NCBI RefSeq assembly: GCF_020360975.1
Contig: NW_025408670.1
Location: 1,054,001-1,118,000, forward strand
Source: Hirsutella rhossiliensis
Taxonomy: Eukaryota > Ascomycota > Sordariomycetes > Hypocreales > Ophiocordycipitaceae
Length of the DNA stretch: 64,000 nucleotides
Direction of reading: 5' to 3'
Part shown: positions 11,637-24,957 of the stretch, one piece after another
Position numbering within the stretch: the first letter of the stretch is position 1
Layout of the letters: each line of letters begins with the position of its first letter
The notes under the pieces: generated by a model
Databases searched by the model: none
What the model saw: the letters and a program-made list of their open reading frames with translations, nothing else
What the model was told of the DNA's origin: nothing
Made by a program: the position numbers and the translations under genes

Positions 11637-14600
11637 TTTCTTTACTTTTATAAGCTTAAAGCCTACTATAGCGGGTAAATTTAAAGTTCCTAAACCTTCT
11701 TTATTAAATTCCTTTAATTTATTTAAAGTATAATTTTCTTAGGATATATATAGCTCTTTATTTTCTTAGTTTATTTTAATATTTAGACCTAAGAAGTCTT
11801 TTATATCTCTTAAGATAGTAAAATCTAGGAATTTAAATAATTCTTTAAATAATCTTTCTTTTATTATAGATTTAAAGGGCCTTACTATAAGAAATTCGTC
11901 GATGTAAATTACTAAGGCTATACTATAGTCCTTATTTATAAATACTCCTTTATTTATTAAAAGAGGAAGAAATCTAAGTATATTTAGTATAATTTTTAAA
12001 TAATTATACTAGAGCTTAGGACTTTATTTTAAGCTATATAATACTTTCTTTACCTTTACTTTAATTTAACTAGTTTTATATAGGTCTAGGAATTTAGCTA
12101 ATTTAATTCCTTTAGCTTTATAAGCTAATCTATATTTTAAATAATATTCTTTAAGAGCGTATTCTTTATAGCCTATAGGAAGATTAATATATACTTCGCT
12201 ATTTATATCGGTATATATAAAGGTATTTATTATATCTATTTATAAAGCTTTAAATTTATAGATAATAGCTAAAATAAGTAGAATTCTAATAGATTTAGGT
12301 CTAGCTATAGTCGAGAAGGTATCTAAGAAATCTAAGCTATAGATCTACTTAAATCCCTATATTATAAAACGGGCTTTATATTTTATTATATTATTTTAAC
12401 TATCCTTCTTAATAGTATAGACCTAGCGGCTTCTTATAGCCTCCCTATCCCTAAGGAGGTAGAAAGATTCCTAAGTTTTATATTTAATTAGCTAGATTAT
12501 TTCCTTAATTATAGCTTCTTTTTAAAATACTACTTTAGGGCTATTTATTGCTTATCTATAGGTCTTTAGAATTACTAGATCTTAATTTTCTATACTTACC
12601 AGAATTAACTCTCTATAATTATAGTTTAGAAATAAAATAATATTAAGGTATTCGATATAGTTAGAATCGAACCCTTCTAGCTTCTTAGGTAATTCTACTA
12701 CTATTTTACTAGTAGTAGGAATAGGATCGTTATTTAAAGACTCTTCTTCTATAGAGGGTAAGGGACTTTTATCTCTAGGTTCTTTAGTAGCTTCCTTTAT
12801 AGGGATATAGCTTTCTAGCTTATCTTTATTTAAAATAAAATTAAAATTAAAGGTATTATTACTAGAAATATCTAGATTTTCTATAAATTTATTTTCTAGT
12901 ATAGTAATATCTCTAGAGATAGTAATCTTTCTCTTAGAAAAATCCTAGATTTTATATATATTTTCTAAATAGCCTACTATTATTCCTATAAAAGCTCTAC
13001 TATCTAGCTTATCTTTAAGGTCTTTATTCTTATAATATATAAGGCTTCTAAAGGTCTTAATTTTATTTAAAGTCTTAAAGGGTAGTATTATATTATCCCT
13101 CTTTTTTATAGGACTTTTAAATCCTATTATAAAATATAGTAATCTATTATATAAATAGGTAGCTATTAAAATAGCTTCTCCTTATAAGTATTTAAGAAGC
13201 TTAGTAGTAAATAAAAGAGCTCGTACTTTTTCTAATATAGTATAATTTATTCTTTCTATTCTACTATTAGATTCTAGCGTCTTAAGAAGACTAGAATTAA
13301 AGGTAATTCCTTTTTTTATAGTAGAGTTTTATTTTATATATAAATTCTTTAGTATTATTAGAAAATGCTTCTTTAATCCTAGTATTTTAGGGTTATTTTC
13401 TACCCTATTTTTAAATTCTAGGAACCTATCTAAAGCTTCCCCTTTTTTTTAAAGAAGGTATATTTCTAGATATTAGGTTCCTACGTCTAGAAAAGAAATA
13501 TAATAGTAATATTTATTATAAGTAGGCACTTTAATTAGCCCCTAAATATCTAATACTATTTTTTCTAAATAGGAATAAGACTTATATAAAGGTTATTTAT
13601 TAACCTTATTTATTACTTTAGCTTTAATATATATTTTATACTACCTTATTTTATTTTTCTCTTTTAAAGGTATTTTTATATTCTTATTATATCTTTTTAA
13701 TATTTCTAAAATAGCCTTATTATTTATATACCCTACGCGTAAGTATAAAGTATAAAAATCTATATCCTTTGCTTTTAAAGACGTAATAAGGATTAATTAG
13801 CTTTTTAATAAAGGTTCTATAGGAATATAATATAATTTATTTCTAAGAAATCCTTTAGTAAGGACCTTAGCTTTATTATTTAATAAAAGGACTTTATTTC
13901 CTCCTATTAAGGCATATATATTATTAAAATAAGATTAGGATAGTATATTTACCCTTAATTTAGGTATATAAAAGCAGTCTTAAAGGATATACCTTTTTCT
14001 ACTATATAGGAACTTAAATACTAAGTCCCCTTTTCCTTTTACTAATATAAAAGAAGCTTTTCCTTAGTAAACTTTAGACTTAATTTCTTTATAGTTAATA
14101 AGGAAATTCTTATTCGATACTATATACTTAGTAGCTCTAGTATTATATATAAAATTAAAGATCCTTTTATTCTTATAACTAGGAAATCCTCCTTCTCTTA
14201 CCTTTAAGACTAAATCCTTTATTCTAGGAATTAAGGCTTTTAAAGGTCTTAAAAAAGAGTCTTTATTAGCTTCTACTATAAGGGTATTTATAGAAGTTAA
14301 AATTACCTCTAAATTCTTAGATATATATATAGGGGTCGGAGCCCTAGATAGGTTTATAAGGTCGATATCTAGGTCTATATTTTCTTCTTATAAAGCTATA
14401 TTTAAGACCTTATTACTATCGTCTAAATCGGACTCTAGCTTAGTAATTCGAGCCTTCCTTTTTTTATTAGTAGTAGAAATACTACTAAAAGGGGATTTCT
14501 TCTTAAAAGAAGAAGAAGAAGAAGATTTTCTCTTCTTAGAAATTTAAGTCCTATTATCCTTTTTTCCTTTATTTAAAACCTAATAAGTAGGAGCCTTATT

Positions 14601-15473
14601 CGGGTATAATTTATAGTAATTTACTATATAATGCCCTGGTTTTTTATATTCCTTATAATAAGGAGTATCTATAGAATTTCTATAGGACTTTTAAGGCTTC
14701 CTTTATATTAAGAAGGCTTTCTCTAAAGATTTATCTATATCCTTTAGTCTTCTAGCTTTATCTAAAAGACTAGCTATAAGGGATTTAAGGGTAAACGCTA
14801 TAGAATTATACCTAAGGCTCTATATAATATTTATAATATAGCTCTAAATTCCTTATTAAGGCAATTAAGAATCTATTTTATAAGGATAACTTCTAGAATT
14901 TCTATATTATAGGATTTTAAATCCTTATAGATTTCCTTTACCTTATAAAGGTATTTCTCTAAATTAAAGCTTAAGGGACTAAGATTAAAGAGCTACTTTA
15001 TAAGTAAATAATTCGACGAGAAATTTAATAAGCTATATAGCTTTATAAGCTTATCCTAAGTAGCTTTAGTATTTATTAAATGCTTAATTTATATTAAAGG
15101 GCTATCTTTAACTTAAAGGAAAATCTAGGATAAAGCTTCTATAGTATTTATATAATTTTCTTACTTTAAGATAGCGATAAGCTTTTCCTTAGTAAGGATA
15201 GCTCGTATCCTTATAGTCTAAGAAGTATAATTTAAATTTCCCTTAAGTCCCAAGAATTTATATTCTTTCTATCTACCTATTTTATATAAATTCGGTATTA
15301 TTTCATTTATAGGGATCGAGAAGTTTAAATAGGAGTTTAAGAGTATAGGAAGGTAGAAGAGGTTATTAGGGGGATTTTCGAAAGGAAATTTAGTTAGATA
15401 TTTCGAAAAGGAATTTTAAAGGTATAAGTAGTTAATTTCCTAGCTTAAAAGGAGTAATCCGGGCTTATAACCT

Positions 15474-16040
15474 CTTAAGGTATATAAGTAAATACGGAAT
15501 TTTAGGAAATTAAGGAATTATATAAGACTATATAATAGAAGGGAAGAAGAAGTATAAGGTAGGATTTTCAACGGAATTTATTAGTAGTATATTAGTATAT
15601 TAAAGAGGTGTTAAAGTTAATAATTCTATCTTTATTTACTAGCGGATATACTATCTTATATAGATAATTATAGCTAAGCGGAAGAACCTTTCGGGACCGG
15701 ATTTAGGCTATAGTATAGCCCTAAGACTAGGGAATTTAGTAATACCTTAAGTATATCTAGAAGTATCTTAGTTCTACTAATATTTATATTTAAAGGAGGT
15801 TAGTCGTACTAGTATTCTTAAGAGGTCTTAGCTAGTATTCTAAGCTAGCTCTATTTCTTTAATTCCCGATTATATAATAACCGGCAACCCGTTTAATATA
15901 TAATAATATATAAAATAACGAGCGATTCCTATTTTATAATATAGGACTTTATCTATAATTAATATACTACTTATTAGCTTATATAATTAGGAGAGTATAT
16001 TATAGCTACTTTATTTATAGTAGGAATACCGTTTCTTATA
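15474..16040 (-). repeat. 5' LTR of Copia-1
   Basis: 567 bp, the partner of 9,347-9,913. The candidate primer-binding site lies just left of it (about 15,455-15,473, minus strand). Confidence 0.93.
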
Positions 16041-17250
16041 CTTTATTAGCGATATTAATATTAGTAAGGGGACTATACTTAGGCCCTCTTAGGTAAGTAC
16101 CGATAACCTAGCTACTCTATCTTAATAGGGCGGCTTTATTTAATAAGAGATAATCGCTTAGGCCGCTCCTTAGAATAAGTAGGCTAATATTAATAATAAG
16201 GCCTAGCTAAATAAGGGCTAAGATAATCTTAATACTTAGCTAAATAAGGGGTAAGATAACGATAGTAATAATAATAGTAATAATAAAGACGGCCGCGATC
16301 TAACTCCTCCTATTAATAAACTTAAGAATAGCGGCGCTAAAGATAAGGGTACTTAGATAGCGGTATAAAGCGGTCGCGCTCTTATAAAAAAGCATACTTA
16401 ATTTAAGGCTAAAGCTTACTTAGTTAAGGCCTAAGGGGTTATCCTTTATAAGCTCTAGTATATATATTATTTTAAGATAGTTATTAAGGAGTATAGTATA
16501 ACTAAGCCTAAGCCTATTATAATACTCTTAATTAGCTATATTTTCTTAGGAGTTTCCTTAACGCGCTATAAGTAATACTATAAATATATTATAACCTATA
16601 ATTAAGTAAGTTTCCCTTTAACTTTAAATATTATAATTAATAAGCTAATCCTTCTTAAGGCCGCTACTCTTATATCTAGTAACTAAGCTAATATAATCGC
16701 TATTATAAAGTACTTATATAAGCTTAATAAGTTAAAGACTAGTAATAAGGATACTAAGGATAATAGCTTAAATATAAGTATACTTATTTTAAAAGAGAGT
16801 AATTATCGCTATCTTACTACTATAGTATAGTATTTAGATAAGGCTTTTAACGCTATAAAGATAGCTTATTATAAGTCTTTTAAGACTATAAGTATATAAA
16901 AGTCTATTATTATAAGTTTTATCTAACCTTTTTATTAGCGACCGCTTAATAATATACTAGGTTAAGTATACTAACTACTATATATTAATTACTAAGCGCC
17001 GCGAGCTTATTATTTACTTTAATATTATACCCTTATTTAATATTAACTATATAAGCCTAAAGTACTAAGCCTAGGAATCCTAGTTAAAACTCTACCTTAT
17101 TAATAGTAATATAAGCTATACTTCTTAATAATACGCCTTACTATTTACTAAAGCTAAAGTAAGTATTATATTAATAGAGATAGGTCTTAATATAAAGGAT
17201 AAGGAAGGAGTAAAAGATAAGGTAGTTTTAGTATTTTTAAAGGTATTTAG
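16041..17250 (+). pseudogene. Antisense reading frame of Gypsy-gamma, 3' part
   Basis: The plus-strand frame interrupted by Copia-1 continues here. It reads as a polar Asn/Gln/Asp-rich stretch (about 16,200-16,300), then a lysine-rich and a more hydrophobic segment to about 16,900, with many TAA/TAG stops that may have been CAA/CAG. It overlaps no recognised pol domain; integrase of Gypsy-gamma starts further right on the other strand. The end is uncertain. No family recognised. Confidence 0.33.
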
Positions 17251-17499
17251 TATAGCTAAGAGGGCGCCTTAGTTAGTTCCTACTATACTAGTAAAAAAAA
17301 GGGGTAGTTAAAAGTAATAAATAAGTCTTATCTTTCTTTTATTTAATTATAACTATCCTTCTCTCCTTTACTATTAAGGTCTTAATAAAGTTATAGTTTA
17401 GTTTTATTTTCCTTAATAATATTTAATAAGTAGTATAAATAGTTTTCCTTTATTTTCTTATTTTACTATTTTATATATAGTTATTAAACGTTAAAGTAT

Positions 17500-20400
17500 A
17501 CTAATATATTAATAAGTTAATAGCGATTTAATAGGGATTTATTACCGATTTAATAGCATCTCTTTATATTAATAAGTTTCCTTACCTTACTTAATCTTAT
17601 ACTTCTTTTTCCTAGTTAAGTAAGTAGTATATTCTTTAATAAGGTCTTAGCTATTTACTTTATCTTTAGTATTAACCTATTAGTTATACTTAGCTAGCTA
17701 TTCTTTTTATTTAATAAGGAAAAAGGTATTACCTTTAAATCTCTTTTAGTCTTTAATCTCTTAAACTTCTTATTTACCTTTATTATCCTTTTAATCTAGT
17801 ATTAATAGGGTTTTACTATCTTTATAAGTTCCTTTACGCTCTTTTTATAGCTCTAAGAAACTAATATAGAAAGTATTATAGAGATATAAGTATTTCTTAA
17901 GGAGTATAAGATAATATACTTACTTTTTAATAGCTTATAAGACTTAAAACGGTTTAATATACTTAGGTAAGAGTTTTCTTTTTTTATCTTTAAAGCGTAA
18001 GTGCTTTATTAATAATACTATAAGGTCTCTTACTTTTAATATAAGCGGTTAGTACTTTAAATCGTAGTATTTTACTTACGATTTAATAGCTTTTCCTTAG
18101 TATTTCTTAAGCTTCTTTTATAGCTCTTATAGCTTAATAACTCTTACTCTTACTTTAGCTACCCCCCTTTAAATAATATCGTCCTTAATATTAATATAAA
18201 AGTTTAGTTAGTAACTTATTATTACTTTATTAAGTAATAAATTAGTTATTATATTCTTTATATTATTATATATAAATTAAGTAATATATAAAAGTAATAC
18301 TTAGTTAGTTTACTTTAAGTTAGTAAAGTATCTTAAGTAGTACTATATAGCTTAGTTTATTTATTTTATTTACTTATTAGTTTATAGGTAAAATACTATT
18401 AATAGCTTACGTTTTACTTATAAGATAAATTAAAGATTTAACTAAAACTTACTTATAAATAAGGACCCTTTATTTAAGATAATACCTTTTAAAGGTCTAT
18501 ATATTAATTTAACTTAATAATAAAATAATTCTACTAGCTTTAAAGCTATTATTATCTTAGAGATAGGAAAGAAGAGGTAATACTTAGTATATTAGTTTAT
18601 AATTACTAAGATTATATTAACGTCTTATTTATTATATTATACTTTAAGTAGACCTATAGTAAAGTTTATTAATAATTCTTCTTATAGTTATATAAGATAT
18701 AGTAATAATTATATAGTACTATAATAGCAATGCCTCTTAGATACTATATCTTAATATACTAAGTATAACTAGATATATTTATTTATATCTTTTATTATTA
18801 TATCCTAATAAAAGTTCCTTATTAGTAGTTTACTAATATATTAAGAGCTAAAGTATCTTATTAATAGATTATTATAAGAGAGCTATATTAGCTCTTACTA
18901 TAAAGCTACCTTTAAAGGTACTATAATATAACCCTTTTATAATAGTAGTCTATTTAAGCGTACTAACTAGAAACCCTTCCTTTTTAAGAAGTCTTTAGTC
19001 TCCTTTAGCTTATTAATTACTATATTAACCGACTAAGTATATTTTAGTAACTTTAATAGTAGTTCTAGAACTTTTATTATATAAACCTTTATATAGTAGG
19101 CCGCTTTTTTAACGGTCTTCCTTAAAAGTAACTATTTATAACTAGCTCTCTCTTTAGCTTAATTAGCTAATCGTTTAAGTCTCGCGCCTAAAGTATTATA
19201 GTTTTATTATAGATAAGCTTATATATTTTCCTTATATAAAGGTACTTTACTATACTTATATAAACTTAAGGTTAAGTATCTCTTTACTTATAAAAACGCC
19301 TTATTATTTCTCTATATAATTATAGTATTAATAGTAGCTAGCTTTACTTATAGCTTTAGTAATAGTTCTATAAATAAGGGCTTCTCGCCCTTATATTTAA
19401 GTATTTTTAATAGCGCGTTTACTAGGTTTAATTTACTTATATAATACTTAAGTATAAAGTTAAATAGTACTAAATATATATACTATCTTACTAACCTTTT
19501 ATTTAAGGAGGTCTAGTATATAAACGTTTAAAGATTATAGTTATTTAATAGTACCTTTACTTTATATACTACCCCTTTAATATAATATCGCTAGTATTTA
19601 AATAACTTAATAATAGTAAATAGTTCTTAGTTTAAAATACTATAATTAAGTTTAGCTTTAATAACCTTCCTTAACTAAAATATAATTAGATAGTAATACC
19701 CTTTCTTACTAGGTTAAGAAATAATCCTTACTATTATAAATTACGCTATATTTATTTCGATATAAATATATCTTTCTAGATTATAATATTAAAGGAGTAG
19801 GGCTCCTTAAAAAGTATCCTTAAGAGCTTAAAACGCTGCTCTTTTAATAAGGTTTAGCTCTATACTCCTTAGCTTCTTTTTATTCTTACTTACTTTAAGT
19901 AATATAGTTAAGGGCGCTATAACTCTTAAGTACCTATATATAAATCGTTAGTAAAAATTATAGAACTTAAGGAAAACCTAAATATTATAGTAGGTTATAG
20001 GTTTAAGCTATTAAGCTATTATATTTACCTATTAAGGGTCTATTAATACCTTATTAATAAATAAAATAAACCTAAGGAACTTAACTAACTATTAATAAAA
20101 GATATACTTTAATAGTTTTATATAAAGCTTTATAGCCCTTAGCCTTTCTATTACTTATCCTAAGTATTTAGTATATTCTTCTCTTATCTTAAAGTATATA
20201 AGGATATTATTAAGGTAAACTATATAGATTATATTTATAAGCCCCTTAAGCGCTTAATAGATATAGCTCTAAAATATAGCTAGTATATTAATAAGTTTAA
20301 AAGGTATTACTAAGTATTTAAAATATCTATAATATATTTTAAAAGCAGTCTTTTATTTATCTCCTTTCTTAATCTAAATATATTAATATATATTTAATAT

Positions 20401-21120
20401 ATTAATCTTAGAAAAATACTTAGCTCCTTAGTAGCGGTTAATAATCTCTAAAATAAAAGGTAAAAGGTACCGACTCTTTTATATAACTTAGTTAAGTCCT
20501 TAGTAGCCTATATATAGCTATAAGGTACTATCTTTCTTTAAAATAAAAAGGATAAGCGCTTTAGCTAAGCTCTTTAACTCTTAGATTATTTTCCTTTTTA
20601 TTATATCTTAGATCTAGTTATATAATACTTAGAGTTCCCTTTATAATAAAGGGTAAATCGGTCTATAAGGGGGTTCTATATTAAGGATTAAATTAATTAA
20701 GGAATTTATTCCTTTTTTAGCTAGTAGTAAGTTAGATTTATTAGCTAAGAAAGTATTTTTAAACTAATAAAAAGTTAATAGGATTTTAGCTTATTTATCC
20801 TATAAAATCCCTTTATCTTTATCTTTATTTAGTAATAGGATTAAATTAGGATTAAGCACTATTATATATACCCTTACCTTATTTTTATATTCTTAAAGTA
20901 ATTTATAGGGATTTTATAAGGTTTCGCTACTTAGTAAATACTTAAAGTACTACTATTATTTCTATAAGATAATATAGATATATTTATCCTTTAAGGTAGT
21001 AACTAATAAAAGGATTAGTACTTAATCGTTTAATATTAACTTATTAGTATTAATATAAAAATAAGTAATTATCTTTTTAATGCCTTTTAAATCTATTATT
21101 TAAAGTAGTACTAACTATAC
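17500..21120 (-). pseudogene. Gypsy-gamma pol relic (RT, RNase H, integrase)
   Basis: On the minus strand the reverse transcriptase is seen at about 20,190-20,550: a KKDSTL..YIGY.GLN block (from KKDGTLR..DYRGLN) and a VYLNN remnant of VYLDD. RNase H should follow at about 19,500-20,000 and integrase at about 17,600-19,200 by the usual Gypsy order, though I could not fix their residues. Frames are broken throughout. TRIM-B separates this part from the gag end. Confidence 0.75.
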
Positions 21121-21133
21121 TTTATACTCCTTT

Positions 21134-21536
21134 TATCGTAAAGACTATTACGCTATATAAGCAAAAGTAGAACGCGCGCTCTAATAAGTACGCTATAATT
21201 AATATATATAACTAATAACTACGTTTTCTAATATACCCCTTTAGGGATCGCGGCTCCGCCGGGATTCCTAGACCTTAGTAGCCTACGACGCGGGAGTCGA
21301 ATACTAAGCACCGCGCCTATTACCTAGGGAAATCTAAGAGAAGGAGGGGTATATAGCTATCTATAGGTATTACCCCGCAACGTATAGTTACCGGAAGTTA
21401 TAAGGGTGGTATGCTATCCCCTCCCGGGCTTATAACTATCGCAAAGACTATTATACTATATAGGTAAAAGTAAAACGTACGCTCTAATAAGTGCGCTATA
21501 ATTAATATATATAACTAATAACTACGTTTTCTAATA
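21134..21536 (-). mobile_element. TRIM-B, second member of the TRIM family
   Basis: Two 100-bp direct repeats (21,134-21,233 and 21,437-21,536) flank a 203-bp GC-richer core. Flanks are CCTTT (21,129-21,133) and CCCTT (21,537-21,541), a 5-bp duplication with one C-to-T change. Read on the minus strand the core starts GTTATAAGCCCGGG and ends AAAGGGGTA, as in TRIM-A, and contains a B-box-like TATTCGACTCCCGC. The long repeats differ from those of TRIM-A in sequence but share the CGATA end. It is inserted in Gypsy-gamma. Confidence 0.78.
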
Positions 21537-21539
21537 CCC

Positions 21540-23067
21540 TTACCTTACTATTACTTAGCCTTAATAACTTAGGGTATAATAATACTACTTATAGTAATCC
21601 TTACTATTAAGTAAAGTATATATTTATAAGGTTAATAGTATTATAAGTATCTAAGTATATAAGGACCTTAGTAGGGTTTTACTTTAATATTATTATAAGA
21701 GTTTTAAGTAACTATCTTATAAGTATTAAGTTTATTAAAGGAGAGGCGTTTACCTTAATATCTTACCTTTTCCTTATTTTATAATATTAAGTTTAAGAGT
21801 CTTTACTAAGGTTTTTACTTTTAAAGAATTAATATATTTTATAGATAGGTATCTTAGCTTATTATATTAAAAATATATAATTCTTAATTAAGTAAAAGAT
21901 CCTCTTCCTTAATAATATCCTTTAGTTTAGCCCTTAATAAGTATATTACTAGCTTATTAGTTATTAGTCGAATTAATAGTATTTCCTTAATAATTTAGCT
22001 TAGCTTATTAGCTTCTTTAATTCCTCCCTTTATATATACTACCTTAGGGAATAGTACTATTTCTATTCCCGGTTCCTTAAGAAGTAAGAGTAGTATTAAT
22101 ATATCGCTTCTTATTAGTAATAGTATTTTAATATTATTAAGCGACTTATATAAGCTCTTCCTATTAATAAGTATAAATATATACTAAATAGAGGTTAATT
22201 TAGTTTTAAAGTTATAGCTCTAGCTTAGCGAAAAATATAAGAGTATATGCTTTTTTTAATAAGCGTTTAAAATACCTCTTTAAGAAGTTAAGGTATAAGC
22301 TAAACTTTAAGGGGGACTAGCCTTCTCCTTAGTAAGCTTCCTTTAACTATATCGCTAATAGTATCTCTTTATTTATAATATCCTTAATTAAAATAAGTAT
22401 TTATTCTTTAAAGTATACTTAATCTATATTATATTTAGTCTAGTTAATTAGCGTTTATTTTTTAAGGTATTAGCGCTATCTTACTTTATAATCGCTATAT
22501 ATATAATCTACTATATAAAGGATCTTTATTTTATTATAATAAAAACGTTTAAGCGCTGCTTTAAAAGCATCCTTTAAATTATAAGTTTAGTCTAAATACT
22601 TCTATATATTAGTAAGTTAAGATAATTAAGTAATACTTTTAATCTTAACCTTACTACTATAGCTACTATTTAATTTAAGGGAGTAAGACTATTAACGCTT
22701 TCTTAAATAGATAGTAATAGTATTAGCACGTTTAGTAATTTCCTCTTTTAATTATATAACGTAATCTTATTAGTATTTCGTTTCCTTTAGCTCCTTAATA
22801 TATACTTATAAAGCTATAAGCTTTTCTTTATAAGATAGTAGTCTTATACTTATAAGTAGTAATATCTTCGATATAGTTAAATATCGTTTATAATAAGGGT
22901 TTATTTTAAGGATATATCTTTTAGTTCTTTATCTCTTAAGTAAATACCTAATATATATAATAAAGAGGCCTTAACTAGTTAACTACTATATTACGTTATA
23001 GGAGCGTTATATAGTTTTCTTTAAGTAGCTATCTTTACTAAGTAACTAAAAGAAAAGCTTTAGAAAT
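21540..23067 (-). pseudogene. Gypsy-gamma gag/5' internal region
   Basis: By element order this holds gag on the minus strand. The DNA is heavily mutated and I could not find a clear zinc knuckle, so only its position supports the call. The segment 23,000-23,067 is leader next to the 5' LTR. Confidence 0.45.
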
Positions 23068-23324
23068 TATAAGGGAATATATATTATAGTATAATTAGTT
23101 TAGTAATAAAGATAGCTAAAGGTACTATATTATATATATTATATTCTTCTTATTAAAAGACTAAAGCTTATAAAAAGAGAGATTTTTCCTTTTTAGTTAA
23201 AGTAGTAAGTATTTTATTACTTATAAGTAAGGTAAGTATAATTCCCTACTAATACCCTACTAATATATTAGTACTACGTACCTAAGCGCTTTATTAGCTT
23301 ATACCTCTTAGTAGCGCTCTTATA
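23068..23324 (-). repeat. 5' LTR of Gypsy-gamma
   Basis: 257 bp, starting TATAAGGGAATA and ending CTCTTATA; direct partner of 8,401-8,657 and followed by the target duplicate TTATA (23,325-23,329). Confidence 0.92.
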
Positions 23325-23452
23325 TTATATCCTTACCCTTCTCTTTATACCTTTTTTTAGCTCCTTTTTTTAAACTAGTTTTTTAGCTTCTTAGGTCCCT
23401 CTTACTAAGGGATATCTCTAAGAACTACGAAATTAAGCTATACTTTATAATA
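23325..23452 (-). repeat. 3' LTR of Copia-2 copy B, second part
   Basis: After the TTATA duplicate the Copia-2 LTR resumes and ends at about 23,452 in a RIP-altered form of CTTCGCGATA. On the minus strand AAGGAGGTA lies just outside, a polypurine tract matching the AAGGGGGTA of the TRIMs. Confidence 0.8.
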
Positions 23453-24957
23453 TACCTCCTTAGCTATAGCTTACTCTTATAGTAAGGGTATAGCTAATAT
23501 AGCTTTAGGCTAGTAAGCGTATAAAAGAGGTTCTTAGATCTACCTTTATCCTTTTACTTAAGGAAAGTAAGGGCCCCTTTAGGTCCCTAAGCTCTTTAAA
23601 ACCTACTTAAGAAATAAGGGCTTAAAGAGGAGAATATCTTATAAGAAAGGGGGCCTTCTTAAAAAGGGGAAACCTAATTAAAATAAGGGGCCCTTTAAAG
23701 GGAAAACCTTTTCTTTTTCTTTAACTATAAATATTACCTTCTTATATAAGCTATTAGCTCCTCTTATAGAATTTTAAGGCAAGCCTTTAAGAATAGCTTT
23801 TCTTAGATATCTTCTAGCCCTATTTACTATAAAAAATAACTAGCTTTTACTTTAATAAGGGCTTTATAAGACCGTCTACTTTTATTAATACTATTAAAAC
23901 CTAATAGATAGAAATAAGTCCCTTTTAGACCTCTTAGTATAGCTAATACTAATAGATATTAATATACTATAGCTAGGTTAATAGCTTACTATTTTCCTTT
24001 ATAAGAATCTATATAGTTTATATATTATTATATTTTATAGCTAATAAGGTCGGAATTTATAGTTATAGAGATATTAATAGCTAGCTAAGGAAAATCGCTT
24101 TTTTTAACGCTTTTAAAAGAGCTAGTATCTTTACTTTTATACTTAAAGTTATAATATTAGCTTACTTTAAAGCTCTTTAAGTAGTAGTTCCTTTAAAAAG
24201 AGATATAATATACCTTTATAAGCTCTTTCCTTTTAAGGAATTATCTATAAAGGATAAATTACTTAAATAAAAGAAGATTTTAGTAGCTAGTCTCTTCCTT
24301 CCTTACCCTCTTAAGCGTAGACTATATAATCTCGTTAAATAAAGATAAAAAAAAATAGCTATATTTATTACTTCTTAGTACTTAGGGCTAAGATTCTAGT
24401 TATACTTAGCTAGCTAGGAGACTATAAAATAGATATCCGGTTTAGTAGAAATAGCTAAAAGAAATAAGGAGCTTACTATTTATTAATATAAATGTTTCTC
24501 TTACTCCTTAGCTTAAAAGGATAGATTAAGTAAAAGCTCTTTATTTAATATAAGCGTAAAGGGAAGCTTTATATTAAGGGATTTAAAGAGGAATTTATAA
24601 GCGACCTTATTAATATAGGCGTCTTAAGTAAACTAAATAGTTTATTAGAACCTATTTTAAAGGATTTATATCCCTAAGAGCTACTTTAGCTCTCTTAGCT
24701 TAGTTATCTTATACCTTTATTATAGGCCTTTTATAGCCTTCTTAGTAGTTACTTCTTTCCTTTTTAAGTAAGCTTAAATAATATTATTAATATAAAAGAA
24801 AACTATAATTTTACCTTTTTATATTATATATAGTTCCTAAGGGACTTTCTTAAAGCCTAGGGCTTTAAAGGAACCTATTAAATACTATTACTAAAAAAAG
24901 GGTAATCTTTATAGTCTATATAAAGCTTTCCTAAGCTATAAAACCTTTCCTAGCTAT
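23453..24957 (-). pseudogene. Copia-2 copy B RNase H and RT relic
   Basis: The right part (24,452-24,957) repeats copy A 2,961-3,470 and includes reverse transcriptase. Left of it the minus strand reads a PDIYFIVS.LAKYN block (about 24,370-24,450), the conserved Copia segment between reverse transcriptase and RNase H (RPDISFAVSRLAQY type), followed by an SPKY box. The remainder to 23,453 should be RNase H and 3' leader. This extends past the truncation of copy A. Confidence 0.75.

Larger units (their letters stand above)
9347..16040 (-). mobile_element. Copia-1, complete Copia retrotransposon
   Basis: Two direct LTRs of exactly 567 bp (9,347-9,913 and 15,474-16,040) bracket a minus-strand Copia polyprotein relic. 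The zinc knuckle is at about 14,600-14,645 (KKPGH box), protease at about 13,920-14,170, reverse transcriptase at about 11,880-12,060 (LYSLK box from LYGLK, and IYIDE from YVDD), with RNase H to the left. The target site CTTTAT is duplicated at 9,341-9,346 and 16,041-16,046. Next to the 5' LTR the minus strand reads GGTTATAAGCCCGG, a candidate primer-binding site. TRIM-A and a solo LTR sit inside it. Confidence 0.93.
8401..23324 (-). mobile_element. Gypsy-gamma, complete LTR retrotransposon with nested insertions
   Basis: Two direct LTRs of exactly 257 bp (8,401-8,657 and 23,068-23,324) are flanked by the 5-bp duplication TTATA. The minus strand shows Gypsy pol: a KKDSTL..GLN-like block and a YLNN remnant of YLDD (about 20,190-20,550), with RNase H and integrase regions to the left down to about 17,500 and gag to the right. 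A purine-rich tract on the minus strand abuts the left LTR, as expected of a polypurine tract, so the element runs right to left. It contains Copia-1 (9,347-16,040) and TRIM-B (21,134-21,536). Confidence 0.9.
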
